Source: Neobacillus jeddahensis (GTDB taxonomy: Bacteria > Bacillota > Bacilli > Bacillales > Cytobacillaceae). From it: 61,251 bases of DNA. The stretch covers positions 1 through 61,251 of the forward strand of contig NZ_CCAS010000023.1 in NCBI RefSeq assembly GCF_000612625.1, given 5' to 3'. Made by a program: the position numbers and the translations under genes. Shown piece by piece: positions 48,364-56,340 of this stretch; position 1 is the stretch's first letter, and the number at the start of each line of letters is the position of its first letter. Under the pieces are notes generated by a model that searched no databases, was not told where the DNA came from, and saw only the letters and a list, made by a program, of their open reading frames with translations.

Positions 48364-50223
48364 ATGGAACAGCATGTATCCGTTATTTCTTTGCTGGTTG
48401 TGGTTACAATGGCATTTCTAACTCCGATTATTCTTCATCGGTTTAAATTGAATGTTATCCCTGTTGTCGTTGCGGAAATTATTATGGGATTAATCATAGG
48501 GAAAAGTGGCTTTGATGTCGTTCATCAAGATGTTTGGCTCTCTACATTGTCGACACTTGGATTTATTTTTTTAATGTTTTTAAGTGGACTTGAAATAGAT
48601 TTTACTGCGTTTGCAGGAAGTAAAAAGCGAGAAATTCTCCCAAATGGAAAGAAAGAGCCACATACTTTTGCAGTAGCTTCACTCATCTTTGCCGGAATAT
48701 TTATTTTTTCTTTGATCCTATCGTATTTCTTTGTCTTAGCGGGTTTTATTGATAATGCCTTTTTAATGACATTGATTATATCGACCATATCACTAGGTGT
48801 AGTAGTGCCAACCCTAAAGGAAGCTCATTTGATGAAAACGGTCATTGGCCAAATCATCCTACTAGTTGCTGTAATCGCTGATTTAGTGACGATGATTTTA
48901 TTAGCCGTTTTTGTGTCTTTATATGAAGTGGGGCATGGCAATACATGGTTACTTTTGATTCTGTTCGCGGCGGGTATTCTTCTTTATTTTATTGGTAAAA
49001 GATTTAAGAATCGATCCTTTATTGAAAGCTTGTCGACGGGAACAGTACAAATCGGAACAAGAGCTGTTTTCACACTTATTATTGTATTAGTGGGGCTGTC
49101 TGAAACAGTCGGTGCTGAAAATATCCTTGGTGCATTTCTTGCGGGGGTGCTTGTTTCGTTATTATCACCAAATCAGGAGCTTGTACATAAGCTTGATTCC
49201 TTTGGTTATGGCTTTTTAATCCCGATTTTTTTCGTGATGATTGGTGTTAATCTTGATGTGTGGTCGCTTTTTAGCGATAGGAAGCTTCTCCTATTAATCC
49301 CACTCTTATTGTTGGGACTACTGCTATCTAAACTAATTCCGGTCTACCTTTTGAAAGTTTGGTATGATGCAAAAACGGTTATTTCGTCAGGCTTTTTACT
49401 AACGTCAACTTTGTCTTTAGTGATTGCTGCAGCAACGATTGGCGAACGAATGGAAGTCATAACTCCACAGATGAGTGGTACTTTAATATTGGTTGCTGTG
49501 ATTACGTCCATTTTTACACCAGTCGTTTTTAAGAAGCTGTTTCCGAAAGAAGTGGCAGCTGGCAAAAAGATTCGTGTGGCTTTTATTGGTGCCAATCAGG
49601 TCACACTCTCGCTATCCATGGAGTTAAAGTCAAGTCTTTATGAATCGATTCTTTATCATACCAAAATGGATAAATCCGAAAAACAAATTGCTAATTCGTT
49701 ATTCGATATTGTTGAAATTCCCGATTATTCCGCTGAAACGATTGCAGATATTAACGTTTATCAAGCGGATATTGTGGTACTCTCGACAGGTGATGAAAAT
49801 GTAAATGCCACCTTGTCTTTAGCAGCTAAAGACAATAAAGTTCAAAGGGTGATTGCCCGAATTGAGAATCCTGATTTAGAACAAAAATTGCGAGAGCATG
49901 ATATTGAAGTTTTTTCTTCATTGATGTCTACAAAGGCGTTGCTTCGGGCATTAATTGAATCACCAGCCGTGATCAACATTTTAACAAATCAAGATGCAGG
50001 GCTTTATCAAATAGTCATGGAGAACATGCAGTTTGACGGGATGTCCTTACGACGCTTTCCGTTTACCGGTGATATCATTTTTGTGCGAATCTTTAGGGGG
50101 AAGGATTCCATCGTTCCGCACGGAGACACAGAATTACAAATGCATGACCGACTAATTGTAACTGGCTCGAAGGAATATGTAGACGAACTAAAAAGAGAAT
50201 TAGAATTTTGTGAAACATGTTAA
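48364..50223 (+). CDS. yjbQ: YjbQ, CPA2 monovalent cation:proton antiporter
   Basis: This 619-residue protein has about 12 membrane helices (to about 395), then a TrkA-N Rossmann-like domain ([15 protein letters not shown]) and a TrkA-C domain near the end ([15 protein letters not shown]). It likely exports Na+ or K+ for H+. ATG 48364 follows AGAGGTGG; the upstream extension overlaps prpE and is rejected. Confidence 0.93.
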   Translation: MEQHVSVISLLVVVTMAFLTPIILHRFKLNVIPVVVAEIIMGLIIGKSGFDVVHQDVWLSTLSTLGFIFLMFLSGLEIDFTAFAGSKKREILPNGKKEPHTFAVASLIFAGIFIFSLILSYFFVLAGFIDNAFLMTLIISTISLGVVVPTLKEAHLMKTVIGQIILLVAVIADLVTMILLAVFVSLYEVGHGNTWLLLILFAAGILLYFIGKRFKNRSFIESLSTGTVQIGTRAVFTLIIVLVGLSETVGAENILGAFLAGVLVSLLSPNQELVHKLDSFGYGFLIPIFFVMIGVNLDVWSLFSDRKLLLLIPLLLLGLLLSKLIPVYLLKVWYDAKTVISSGFLLTSTLSLVIAAATIGERMEVITPQMSGTLILVAVITSIFTPVVFKKLFPKEVAAGKKIRVAFIGANQVTLSLSMELKSSLYESILYHTKMDKSEKQIANSLFDIVEIPDYSAETIADINVYQADIVVLSTGDENVNATLSLAAKDNKVQRVIARIENPDLEQKLREHDIEVFSSLMSTKALLRALIESPAVINILTNQDAGLYQIVMENMQFDGMSLRRFPFTGDIIFVRIFRGKDSIVPHGDTELQMHDRLIVTGSKEYVDELKRELEFCETC

Positions 50224-50283
50224 CAGCTATAAATGTTTGCATTAGAAATACTATCTTTTCATTTATGGCGATTTAGTGTAAAC

Positions 50284-50300
50284 TTAGTACCAAGTACTAA
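50284..50300 (+). promoter_or_regulatory. FapR operator of fabI
   Basis: TTAGTACCAAGTACTAA is a perfect 7-3-7 palindrome (TTAGTAC/GTACTAA) matching the FapR consensus, 34 bp before fabI. Confidence 0.93.
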
Positions 50301-50333
50301 TAACTTGTATTTATAGTAGGAGGACCAATCAAA

Positions 50334-51104
50334 ATGAATCTTTCTTTATCGGGAAAAACATATGTGGTAATGGGTGTAGCAAATAAACGTAGTATTGCAT
50401 GGGGGATTGCTCGTTCATTGCATCAGGCAGGAGCGAGATTAATTTTTACGTACGCTGGCGAGAGAATTGAAAGCAGTGTTCGAGATTTAGCCAATTCTTT
50501 AGAGGCTGAAGGCACTTTAGTACTTCCATGTGATGTAACGAGTGATGAGGCAATTGAAAAGTGCTTCGGTGAAATTAAAGAGGCCGTTGGCACGATTCAT
50601 GGGTTGGCACATTGTATCGCATTTGCAAAAACAGAAGATTTAAAAGGTGATTATTCGAATACAACTAGGGATGGTTTTTTGCTAGCACATAATATTAGCT
50701 CGTTTTCATTAACAGCAGTTGCAAAGGCAGCTCGAGACTTAATGACTGAGGGTGGCAGCATTGTGACATTAACGTATTTGGGCGGCGAGCGTGCGATTCA
50801 AAACTATAATGTGATGGGAGTTGCGAAAGCATCTTTAGATGCAAGCGTTCGTTATTTAGCAGCAGATCTTGGAAAACACGGTATTCGTGTGAATTCCATT
50901 TCTGCTGGTCCGATCCGTACCTTATCAGCGAAAGCAATTGGTGAATTTAACTCTATTCTAAGTGAGATTGAAGAGAAGGCACCATTACGTCGAACAACGA
51001 CTCCTGAGGAAGTTGGCGACACGGCTATATTCCTGTTCAGTGATCTCTCCAGAGGAATTACCGGTGAAAACATTCATGTTGATTCTGGATACCATATTCT
51101 TTAA
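50334..51104 (+). CDS. fabI: FabI, enoyl-ACP reductase (NADH)
   Basis: This 256-residue SDR enzyme completes each fatty-acid elongation cycle. It has GVANKRSIAWGIA for cofactor, and Tyr148, Tyr158 and Lys165 (TYLGG, YNVMGVAK) as the active site; it is the triclosan-target type. AGGAGG precedes ATG 50334. It is FapR-controlled with fabHA-fabF. Confidence 0.96.
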   Translation: MNLSLSGKTYVVMGVANKRSIAWGIARSLHQAGARLIFTYAGERIESSVRDLANSLEAEGTLVLPCDVTSDEAIEKCFGEIKEAVGTIHGLAHCIAFAKTEDLKGDYSNTTRDGFLLAHNISSFSLTAVAKAARDLMTEGGSIVTLTYLGGERAIQNYNVMGVAKASLDASVRYLAADLGKHGIRVNSISAGPIRTLSAKAIGEFNSILSEIEEKAPLRRTTTPEEVGDTAIFLFSDLSRGITGENIHVDSGYHIL

Positions 51105-51170
51105 TAAGAATAACCTCAGATAAACCGTATATGTATTTTAAAATTGTTCTCAAAGTGAATATCTAATATT

Positions 51171-51197
51171 AAAAAAGTCTGCTGAGCAGGCTTTTTT
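51171..51197 (+). terminator. fabI terminator
   Basis: AAAAAAGTCTGC/GCAGGCTTTTTT stem with a three-base loop. Confidence 0.9.
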
Positions 51198-51221
51198 AAT
51201 TGTGTTCCAGATATTAGGGGA

Positions 51222-51249
51222 ACGAGTATAGGCATTTTGCATACATATA
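51222..51249 (+). promoter_or_regulatory. Sigma-K-like promoter of cotO
   Basis: An AC at 51222-51223, a 16-base spacer, then CATACATATA at 51240. The -10 is close to CATA-N3-TA but offset by one base. Confidence 0.45.
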
Positions 51250-51282
51250 AAGTGTATGAATACCTATCTAGGAGGTGCAGTA

Positions 51283-51783
51283 TTGTCGACAAAGAAGAGT
51301 CAAGGACCCCTTCTCTATATCCACCAGCCTTTTTCCAAGAATCCAACAAATAACAACATGCAGGAAGTATTTACAAATAAACAAAATCAGGAATTTGTTA
51401 AGGAGGAAATACCGGTAGAGAAGGAGGCAAGGAAGAAGCTCTCTCTGGTAAAAAAAGACATCGAACAAGGGACGGAAGTCAAATCAGAGGATGCTTCCAT
51501 TCAATCAGTTGCCAATAACAAGGAAAAATTACATCGGGCCTCATTTAATCGAGTGAAGTCTTTTAAAGAAATGGACTTACTGGAGCGACTAGACTATCTA
51601 ATTAACTTTCCAAAAGTACTTCCCCCTGTTCCATGCGTCTTTTATACTACTGAAAATAATTATCAAGGATACCTAACAGAGTACACTCCCCAACAAGTCA
51701 CCATTCAATCGAAAGACAATACTACGAGAACCATTCCATTTGAGGAATTAAAGAATATCATTATGATCGGGATAAAGAAATAA
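51283..51783 (+). CDS. cotO: CotO-like spore coat protein
   Basis: This 166-residue Lys/Glu-rich protein has PLLYIHQP at its N-terminus and a conserved C-terminal part (LLERLDYLINFPKVLPPVPC). It matches CotO (YjbX), an assembly factor for the outer coat. TTG 51283 follows AGGAGGTG. It is directly after fabI as in B. subtilis. Confidence 0.85.
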   Translation: MSTKKSQGPLLYIHQPFSKNPTNNNMQEVFTNKQNQEFVKEEIPVEKEARKKLSLVKKDIEQGTEVKSEDASIQSVANNKEKLHRASFNRVKSFKEMDLLERLDYLINFPKVLPPVPCVFYTTENNYQGYLTEYTPQQVTIQSKDNTTRTIPFEELKNIIMIGIKK

Positions 51784-51790
51784 CTGCATA

Positions 51791-51818
51791 AAAAAGCCAG
51801 CCGATTGACGACTGGCTC
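51791..51818 (-). terminator. cotZ terminator
   Basis: AGCCAG/CTGGCT stem with T tract on the minus strand. Confidence 0.75.
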
Positions 51819-51855
51819 ATTTCATCCAATAAAGGAAGCAAAAGCTTTCACATTT

Positions 51856-52368
51856 TTAGTTGCAAATTCCTAGGTTTACATCGGCGATACATTGGACTGC
51901 ACAGAAGCAGCTTAAGTCAACTGTAATGCAATCTCTGCTGGCGCGGAATCTGTCGACCTTGCAAACCTTTTTAAGATCGATGCAGCATTTGTCTCCGCTT
52001 GATACGAGGTTAGTTGGTGAAAAGTGACCATCGCTATCACGATGTCCTGGTACTAACACACGAAGCGTTGCACAGCAATTGTCAAATACTTCTTCGACGC
52101 GGAAGAAGATCGAAACACAAGCATCGCATTCGTCTGTTAAGAATGCATGAAATGGTGTTCCATCAGCCGTACTAAGAACAAATACACGAGTATCGACAGG
52201 TTCCCTTCTAGCTGGTGATACCATTGTCCCAAGTGGCTCGCTAAAACAACTAGTACACTCTGCACATTCTTCTTCTACTGCATTATCTTGGATATCTTTT
52301 ATAGCTCGAACTACTTCACACACGCAGTTTTCACTGCTTAAATTGTTTTGATTGTTACCACAACCCAT
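51856..52368 (-). CDS. cotZ: CotZ/CotY-family spore coat or exosporium protein
   Basis: This 170-residue cysteine-rich protein (about 20 Cys) starts MGCGNNQNN and has DECDACVSIFFRVEEVFDNCC. The family forms disulfide-linked sheets in the outer coat or exosporium. Only one copy is present and no cotV, cotW or cotX was seen. A sigma-K-like promoter lies upstream. Confidence 0.92.
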   Translation of the reverse strand: MGCGNNQNNLSSENCVCEVVRAIKDIQDNAVEEECAECTSCFSEPLGTMVSPARREPVDTRVFVLSTADGTPFHAFLTDECDACVSIFFRVEEVFDNCCATLRVLVPGHRDSDGHFSPTNLVSSGDKCCIDLKKVCKVDRFRASRDCITVDLSCFCAVQCIADVNLGICN

Positions 52369-52406
52369 TTTTTTTCCTCCTTATTCCGTGATATATCTTA
52401 CATTAC

Positions 52407-52434
52407 TAACATATTTCACAGAGCGCTTTTGGGT
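52407..52434 (-). promoter_or_regulatory. Sigma-K-like promoter of cotZ
   Basis: On the minus strand AC (52434-52433), 17 bases, then AATATGTTA (52415-52407), one base from CATA-N3-TA. Confidence 0.5.
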
Positions 52435-52505
52435 TACGGACAATGGCCTTGTTTGTCAAAATTAGGCGTGTGACGGCTCAAATTGTATAGAAAGGATCTA
52501 CATCC

Positions 52506-52862
52506 ATGGAAATTACTTTTTTAAACCTGCTCATTTTATCACTTGCGAGTTTTAGGCTGACAAGATTATTGGTCTTTGATAAAATTTTTGAGTTTATTCG
52601 CTTTCCTTTCTATGATGAGGTAAATGAGGAAAATGAGGAGGGGGAAATAGAGACTTATTATCTACCAAAGAAAACAGGGTTTAAAAAATTTATGGGTGAA
52701 CTCCTTAGCTGTTATTGGTGTACAGGTATATGGGCTACAATCCTTATTGTAGTAATCTCTTATATATACCCAGCTTTTTCCACGCCTATCATCCTAATCC
52801 TAGCGATTGCAGGTCTAGCCGCCATCATCGAATTAATTGTGCAATTTTTTCTCGGCCGATAA
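52506..52862 (+). CDS. yjcA: YjcA-like sporulation protein (DUF1360)
   Basis: This 118-residue protein has an N-terminal helix, a charged middle, the DUF1360 mark CYWCTGIWAT, and two further helices. It is the yjcA homologue by family and position next to the coat gene. Function unknown. It is divergent from cotZ. Confidence 0.85.
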   Translation: MEITFLNLLILSLASFRLTRLLVFDKIFEFIRFPFYDEVNEENEEGEIETYYLPKKTGFKKFMGELLSCYWCTGIWATILIVVISYIYPAFSTPIILILAIAGLAAIIELIVQFFLGR

Positions 52863-52923
52863 GAAAGCATAACTTTCCTATCAGGCATAAGTGCAACTAC
52901 GCCTCTGTCTTCGCCCTTTTGAG

Positions 52924-52946
52924 CTCGCCAATCGGCGATTTTTCTT
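52924..52946 (+). terminator. yjcA-side terminator
   Basis: TCGCC/GGCGA short stem followed by T residues. Confidence 0.6.
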
Positions 52947-53033
52947 TAAAAAATAATTAACTTGCTGAGACAAGACTCGATGTTGACACATATTCTAACT
53001 ACTAGATACAGATTATCCAAAAGGAGAGAGACG

Positions 53034-53135
53034 ATGAATACCAAAAAGAAAAGCAAGGCATCAACACAAGCCTATCAAACGTCAACCAAAAAAAAGAAAA
53101 AAGGCTGTGGATGCGGTAAAAGGACATCCAAATAA
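53034..53135 (+). CDS. 33-residue Lys/Cys-rich small protein
   Basis: This very short gene encodes a basic protein with KKKKKGCGCGKRTSK at its end. AAAGGAGAGAG lies ahead of ATG 53034 and a hairpin with T tract follows at once, so both ends are supported. No family is recognised. Position between yjcA and a sporulation lipoprotein suggests a spore role by context. Confidence 0.65.
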   Translation: MNTKKKSKASTQAYQTSTKKKKKGCGCGKRTSK

Positions 53136-53140
53136 TGGGG

Positions 53141-53170
53141 AAAACTGCTGGGAGCTCTGGCAGTTTTTTA
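53141..53170 (+). terminator. Terminator after the 33-codon gene
   Basis: AAAACTGC/GCAGTTTT stem with an inner CAGAGCTC-like pairing and a T tract. Confidence 0.85.
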
Positions 53171-53271
53171 TATTTTACGGAAATTTACATTCTTAGTCAT
53201 AATTTTTTACTTTAACGAAAAAACTAAGTAGTAGCTGAAACGTCAAAAATGAAACAAGGAAAGGGAAGCAA

Positions 53272-53739
53272 ATGATTAATATATATCGATGGTTAATAGG
53301 GACATGTTTACTATTACTGGCAGCTTGTAATCATAATCAACCGGTCAAGGATAGCTCCTTGGCCCTAATGAAAACAACGAATCCTTCCCCCATCATGACG
53401 AATCAAAAAAAAGACAGTGATGGGGTAGAGGAAATTAGAAAGGAAGTTAGCTCGCTACCAGAAATTTATGATGTGGCCGTCGTAAAAGGGAAACAGGATA
53501 CCCTAGTTGTCTATAAAGTGAAGCATTTACATCGTTTTAAAATGAAAAAAATTGAAAAACAAGTAAATAAGATGTTGGAAGCGAAACATCCTAAAGAAAA
53601 CTTCACAGTTTCTAGTGATTATAAAATTTTTCTAGAATCGGTAAGATTAAATGAGCATATAAAGTCATCAAAGTTTTCGCAACAAAAGGCGGAAAACCGC
53701 TTCAAGGAAATAGTTAAAATGACGGAAGATTTGAAGTAA
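53272..53739 (+). CDS. YhcN/YlaJ-family sporulation lipoprotein
   Basis: This 155-residue protein has a short signal with lipobox LAAC (Cys19) and a YhcN/YlaJ-type domain (IRKEVSSLPEIYDVAVVKGK). Such lipoproteins reside in the inner spore membrane. It starts 15 bases before spoVAC and belongs to that operon, an arrangement known from spoVA2-type operons. Confidence 0.85.
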   Translation: MINIYRWLIGTCLLLLAACNHNQPVKDSSLALMKTTNPSPIMTNQKKDSDGVEEIRKEVSSLPEIYDVAVVKGKQDTLVVYKVKHLHRFKMKKIEKQVNKMLEAKHPKENFTVSSDYKIFLESVRLNEHIKSSKFSQQKAENRFKEIVKMTEDLK

Positions 53740-53754
53740 GAAAGGGCGATCAAG

Positions 53755-54231
53755 ATGGCGAGCAAGCAAAAAAATATGACCCCTCAGCAGCAGAATTACC
53801 AAACACTTCAGCAAAAACATGAGTTAAAAAGGCCTGTGCTGAAAAACTGTATAAAAGCTTTTTTTGTTGGTGGGCTTATATGTATGATTGGCCAAGCCGT
53901 CAGTTATTTTTACATATACTTTTTTAATTTTACGGAACAGAGTGTGGGAAATCCTACTGTGGCAACAATGGTGTTTTTTTCAATGATATTAACAGGATTT
54001 GGCGTATATGATCGACTTGGGCAATTTGCTGGAGCAGGAAGTGCTGTACCCGTTACTGGATTCGGAAATGCTGTCATTTCTGCAGCCATTGAACACCGTA
54101 CCGAAGGGTTTGTACTTGGTGTTGGCGGGAATATGTTTAAGCTTGCCGGTTCAGTAATCTTATTCGGTGTTTTTTCTGCTTTTGTTGTGGCCTTAATTAA
54201 AACGTTACTCGTGATGTGGGGGGTTTTGTAA
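53755..54231 (+). CDS. spoVAC: SpoVAC, dipicolinic acid channel protein
   Basis: This 158-residue membrane protein has about four helices and GAGSAVPVTGFGNAV typical of SpoVAC/AE. SpoVAC acts as a mechanosensitive channel for Ca-DPA in germination. AAGGGCG lies before ATG 53755. Confidence 0.94.
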   Translation: MASKQKNMTPQQQNYQTLQQKHELKRPVLKNCIKAFFVGGLICMIGQAVSYFYIYFFNFTEQSVGNPTVATMVFFSMILTGFGVYDRLGQFAGAGSAVPVTGFGNAVISAAIEHRTEGFVLGVGGNMFKLAGSVILFGVFSAFVVALIKTLLVMWGVL

Positions 54232-55257
54232 TTGCTAAAGGGACATCAATCGTGGGTATTCGAAAATCGGCCAATGATTACAGCAACAGGGGTCACAGGT
54301 GGTCCATTTGAAGCTAATGGAAGATTAGCCAATGATTTTGATCTATTATATGAAGACCTCTGGATGGGAAAAGAATCATATGAAAAGGCTCACCGTTTGT
54401 TGCTTGAAGATGCGATTAAGGTGACGTTGCAAAAAGGGAACATTCAGAAAGAACAAGTGCAATTTTTATTCGCCGGTGACTTGATTAATCAAATAACTCC
54501 CACTAGCTTTGCAGCAAGGACCATGCAAATTCCTTACTTTGGGCTTTTTGGTGCTTGCTCTACCTCGATGGAAGGTTTGGCGCTATCCTCGTTTGTCGTT
54601 AATTACCAAGGGGCGAAATACGTGTTGACAGGTGCCTCCAGTCACAATGCTGCGGTAGAGAAGCAATTCCGCTATCCAACAGAATATGGTGGTCAGAAGC
54701 CGCCAACTGCACAATGGACCATTACAGGGGCAGGGATAGCCCTCGTAGAGCCAAATGATCCCGAAAAGGAAAACCCGGTGACCACCTCTGCTACTATCGG
54801 AAAAGTCATTGATATGGGCTTAACTGATCCGTTTAATATGGGGGGGGCGATGGCACCGGCAGCGGCTGACACCATTATTGCTCATTTTCGTGATATGCAA
54901 TTGGAGCCTTCTTATTATGATTTAATTGTAACAGGTGATTTAGGAAGAGTGGGGCATGATACCGCATTCGAATTACTTAATAAAAGTGGATTAAACTTAG
55001 AACGAAAGCAATTTCAGGATTGTGGTTTGTTGATGTATAAAGAGGATCAACCGGTTCAAGCAGGGGGAAGTGGGGCCGGTTGTTCGGCTACTGTTTTATA
55101 TGGTCATCTCTTAAATGAGATGAAAAAGGGTACCTACAAACGAATGCTAGTGGTGGCGACTGGGGCCTTACTGTCTCCGCTTAGCTTTCAGCAAAACGAA
55201 TCGATTCCATGTATAGCCCATGCAGTTGCAATTGAGATGAATGGAGAAAAGGGGTGA
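54232..55257 (+). CDS. spoVAD: SpoVAD, DPA-binding protein
   Basis: This 341-residue thiolase-fold protein binds dipicolinic acid for loading into the spore. It has [16 protein letters not shown]. The TTG start immediately follows the spoVAC stop with GGGGGG upstream, so the two are coupled. Confidence 0.94.
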   Translation: MLKGHQSWVFENRPMITATGVTGGPFEANGRLANDFDLLYEDLWMGKESYEKAHRLLLEDAIKVTLQKGNIQKEQVQFLFAGDLINQITPTSFAARTMQIPYFGLFGACSTSMEGLALSSFVVNYQGAKYVLTGASSHNAAVEKQFRYPTEYGGQKPPTAQWTITGAGIALVEPNDPEKENPVTTSATIGKVIDMGLTDPFNMGGAMAPAAADTIIAHFRDMQLEPSYYDLIVTGDLGRVGHDTAFELLNKSGLNLERKQFQDCGLLMYKEDQPVQAGGSGAGCSATVLYGHLLNEMKKGTYKRMLVVATGALLSPLSFQQNESIPCIAHAVAIEMNGEKG

Positions 55258-55261
55258 GGCA

Positions 55262-55618
55262 ATGCTGGCCATGTTTTTTTGGGCATTTGTGATCGGTGGA
55301 TTAATCTGTGTGATTGGTCAGTTATTATTTGATGTAGCGAAACTTACACCAGGACATACACTAAGCTTGCTTGTCGTGATTGGAGCTGTAATGGATGGAT
55401 TCGGCCTATATGAGCCATTGGTTGATTTTGCTGGAGCTGGAGCCACCATACCGATTACAAGCTTTGGAAACTCCCTCGTTCATGGGGCACTTCAGGATGC
55501 GAAGGCACATGGAATCATTGGTGTATTAACAGGCATGTTCCAAGTGACAAGTTCTGGTATTTCTGCTGCGATTGTTTTTGGATTTATTGGGGCCCTCATT
55601 TTCAAGCCTAAAGGATAA
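55262..55618 (+). CDS. spoVAE: SpoVAE (SpoVAEb)
   Basis: This 118-residue membrane protein resembles SpoVAC ([15 protein letters not shown]). ATG 55262 follows AAAAGGGGTGAGG, whose upstream part overlaps the end of spoVAD. No spoVAA, VAB or VAF is present here, so this is a short C-D-E operon. Confidence 0.93.
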   Translation: MLAMFFWAFVIGGLICVIGQLLFDVAKLTPGHTLSLLVVIGAVMDGFGLYEPLVDFAGAGATIPITSFGNSLVHGALQDAKAHGIIGVLTGMFQVTSSGISAAIVFGFIGALIFKPKG

Positions 55619-55665
55619 AATACACATTTTATTATTCAATGCTACGATTAGCTGTCATGCCCAGT

Positions 55666-55711
55666 ACACTTGCTTAAGTAATATCATATGTTATTAATGA
55701 GATTACTTAAG
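55666..55711 (+). promoter_or_regulatory. Sigma-K promoter and inverted repeat before yjcZ
   Basis: CATATGTTA (55685-55693) matches CATA-N3-TA exactly, with AC at 55666-55669 as -35. An inverted repeat CTTAAGTAAT (55673-55682) and ATTACTTAAG (55702-55711) surrounds the -10, just before the ribosome site. Confidence 0.65.
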
Positions 55712-55725
55712 TGAGGTGACAGTCT

Positions 55726-55842
55726 ATGTGCTTTGGATACGGCGGCTACGGCTACGGTGGTGGATACGGCGGCGGTTCAACTTTTGTATTAATCGTTGTT
55801 CTATTCATTCTTTTAATCATTGTCGGTGCAAGCTTTTATTAA
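55726..55842 (+). CDS. yjcZ: YjcZ-family sporulation protein
   Basis: This 38-residue protein has a Gly/Tyr-rich head ([17 protein letters not shown]) and one membrane helix, typical of the YjcZ family abundant in spores. GAGGTGA precedes ATG 55726. It lies between spoVAE and spoVIF, near its B. subtilis neighbours. Confidence 0.9.
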   Translation: MCFGYGGYGYGGGYGGGSTFVLIVVLFILLIIVGASFY

Positions 55843-55865
55843 TAAATAATAAGCTTGTTTCGATG

Positions 55866-55912
55866 GAAGGGTTGGCCCAAAAATGTGGCCAGCCCTTTCT
55901 TCACCTTTTTTT
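55866..55912 (+). terminator. yjcZ terminator
   Basis: GAAGGGTTGGCC/GGCCAGCCCTTTC stem with a T-rich tail. Confidence 0.8.
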
Positions 55913-55913
55913 C

Positions 55914-55940
55914 ACACTTTCACCCTCCCTTCATAGAATA
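55914..55940 (+). promoter_or_regulatory. Sigma-K promoter of spoVIF
   Basis: AC (55914-55915), 16 bases, then CATAGAATA (55932-55940), an exact CATA-N3-TA. Confidence 0.7.
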
Positions 55941-55966
55941 AAGTAGTTTATGAAGGAGCGTGAATT

Positions 55967-56227
55967 TTGATTATGGATAATGGATTTTTTAAAAATATAG
56001 AAAAGAAAACGGGCGTCAATATGAAGGATATCTTTGATTTAGCCAATTCCCTACAAAATGCTAATTTTAAAGATGAGAAAACAGTTCGTAATGTAATTAG
56101 AAGGGTTTCACAAATTGCCAATAAACCAGTTAATAAAGAAATGGAAGATCAAATTGTTAAATCTATCGTTAACGATGGGAAGCAACTAGACTTCAATACG
56201 ATTGCCCAAATGATGAATAAAAAATAA
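55967..56227 (+). CDS. spoVIF: SpoVIF, stage VI sporulation protein F
   Basis: This 86-residue protein (FFKNIEKKTGVNMKDIF) is the SpoVIF homologue, needed for coat assembly with GerE in B. subtilis. TTG 55967 is best placed after AAGGAGCG; ATG 55973 would match the family start. Sigma-K promoter upstream. Confidence 0.92.
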   Translation: MIMDNGFFKNIEKKTGVNMKDIFDLANSLQNANFKDEKTVRNVIRRVSQIANKPVNKEMEDQIVKSIVNDGKQLDFNTIAQMMNKK

Positions 56228-56297
56228 CGCTGTTCGATAACTCAAGGTGGATTCATCCACTAAGTGTGATCGATACAACCTATACTTCAGGATAGAA

Positions 56298-56340
56298 GAG
56301 AAGACCCCTCCTACATTATGGAGTGGTCTTCTTCTTTTTC
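56298..56340. terminator. Terminator between spoVIF and yjcD
   Basis: AGAAGACC/GGTCTTCT stem with an inner CTCC/GGAG; T tract on the plus side. Confidence 0.8.

Noticed and set aside
52715..52960. Plus-strand frame overlapping yjcA
   Set aside because: Out of frame with a recognised DUF1360 gene; no start signal.
53136..53271. Sigma-G promoter for the lipoprotein-spoVA operon
   Set aside because: Expected from known spoVA control, but I could not find a convincing -35/-10 pair.
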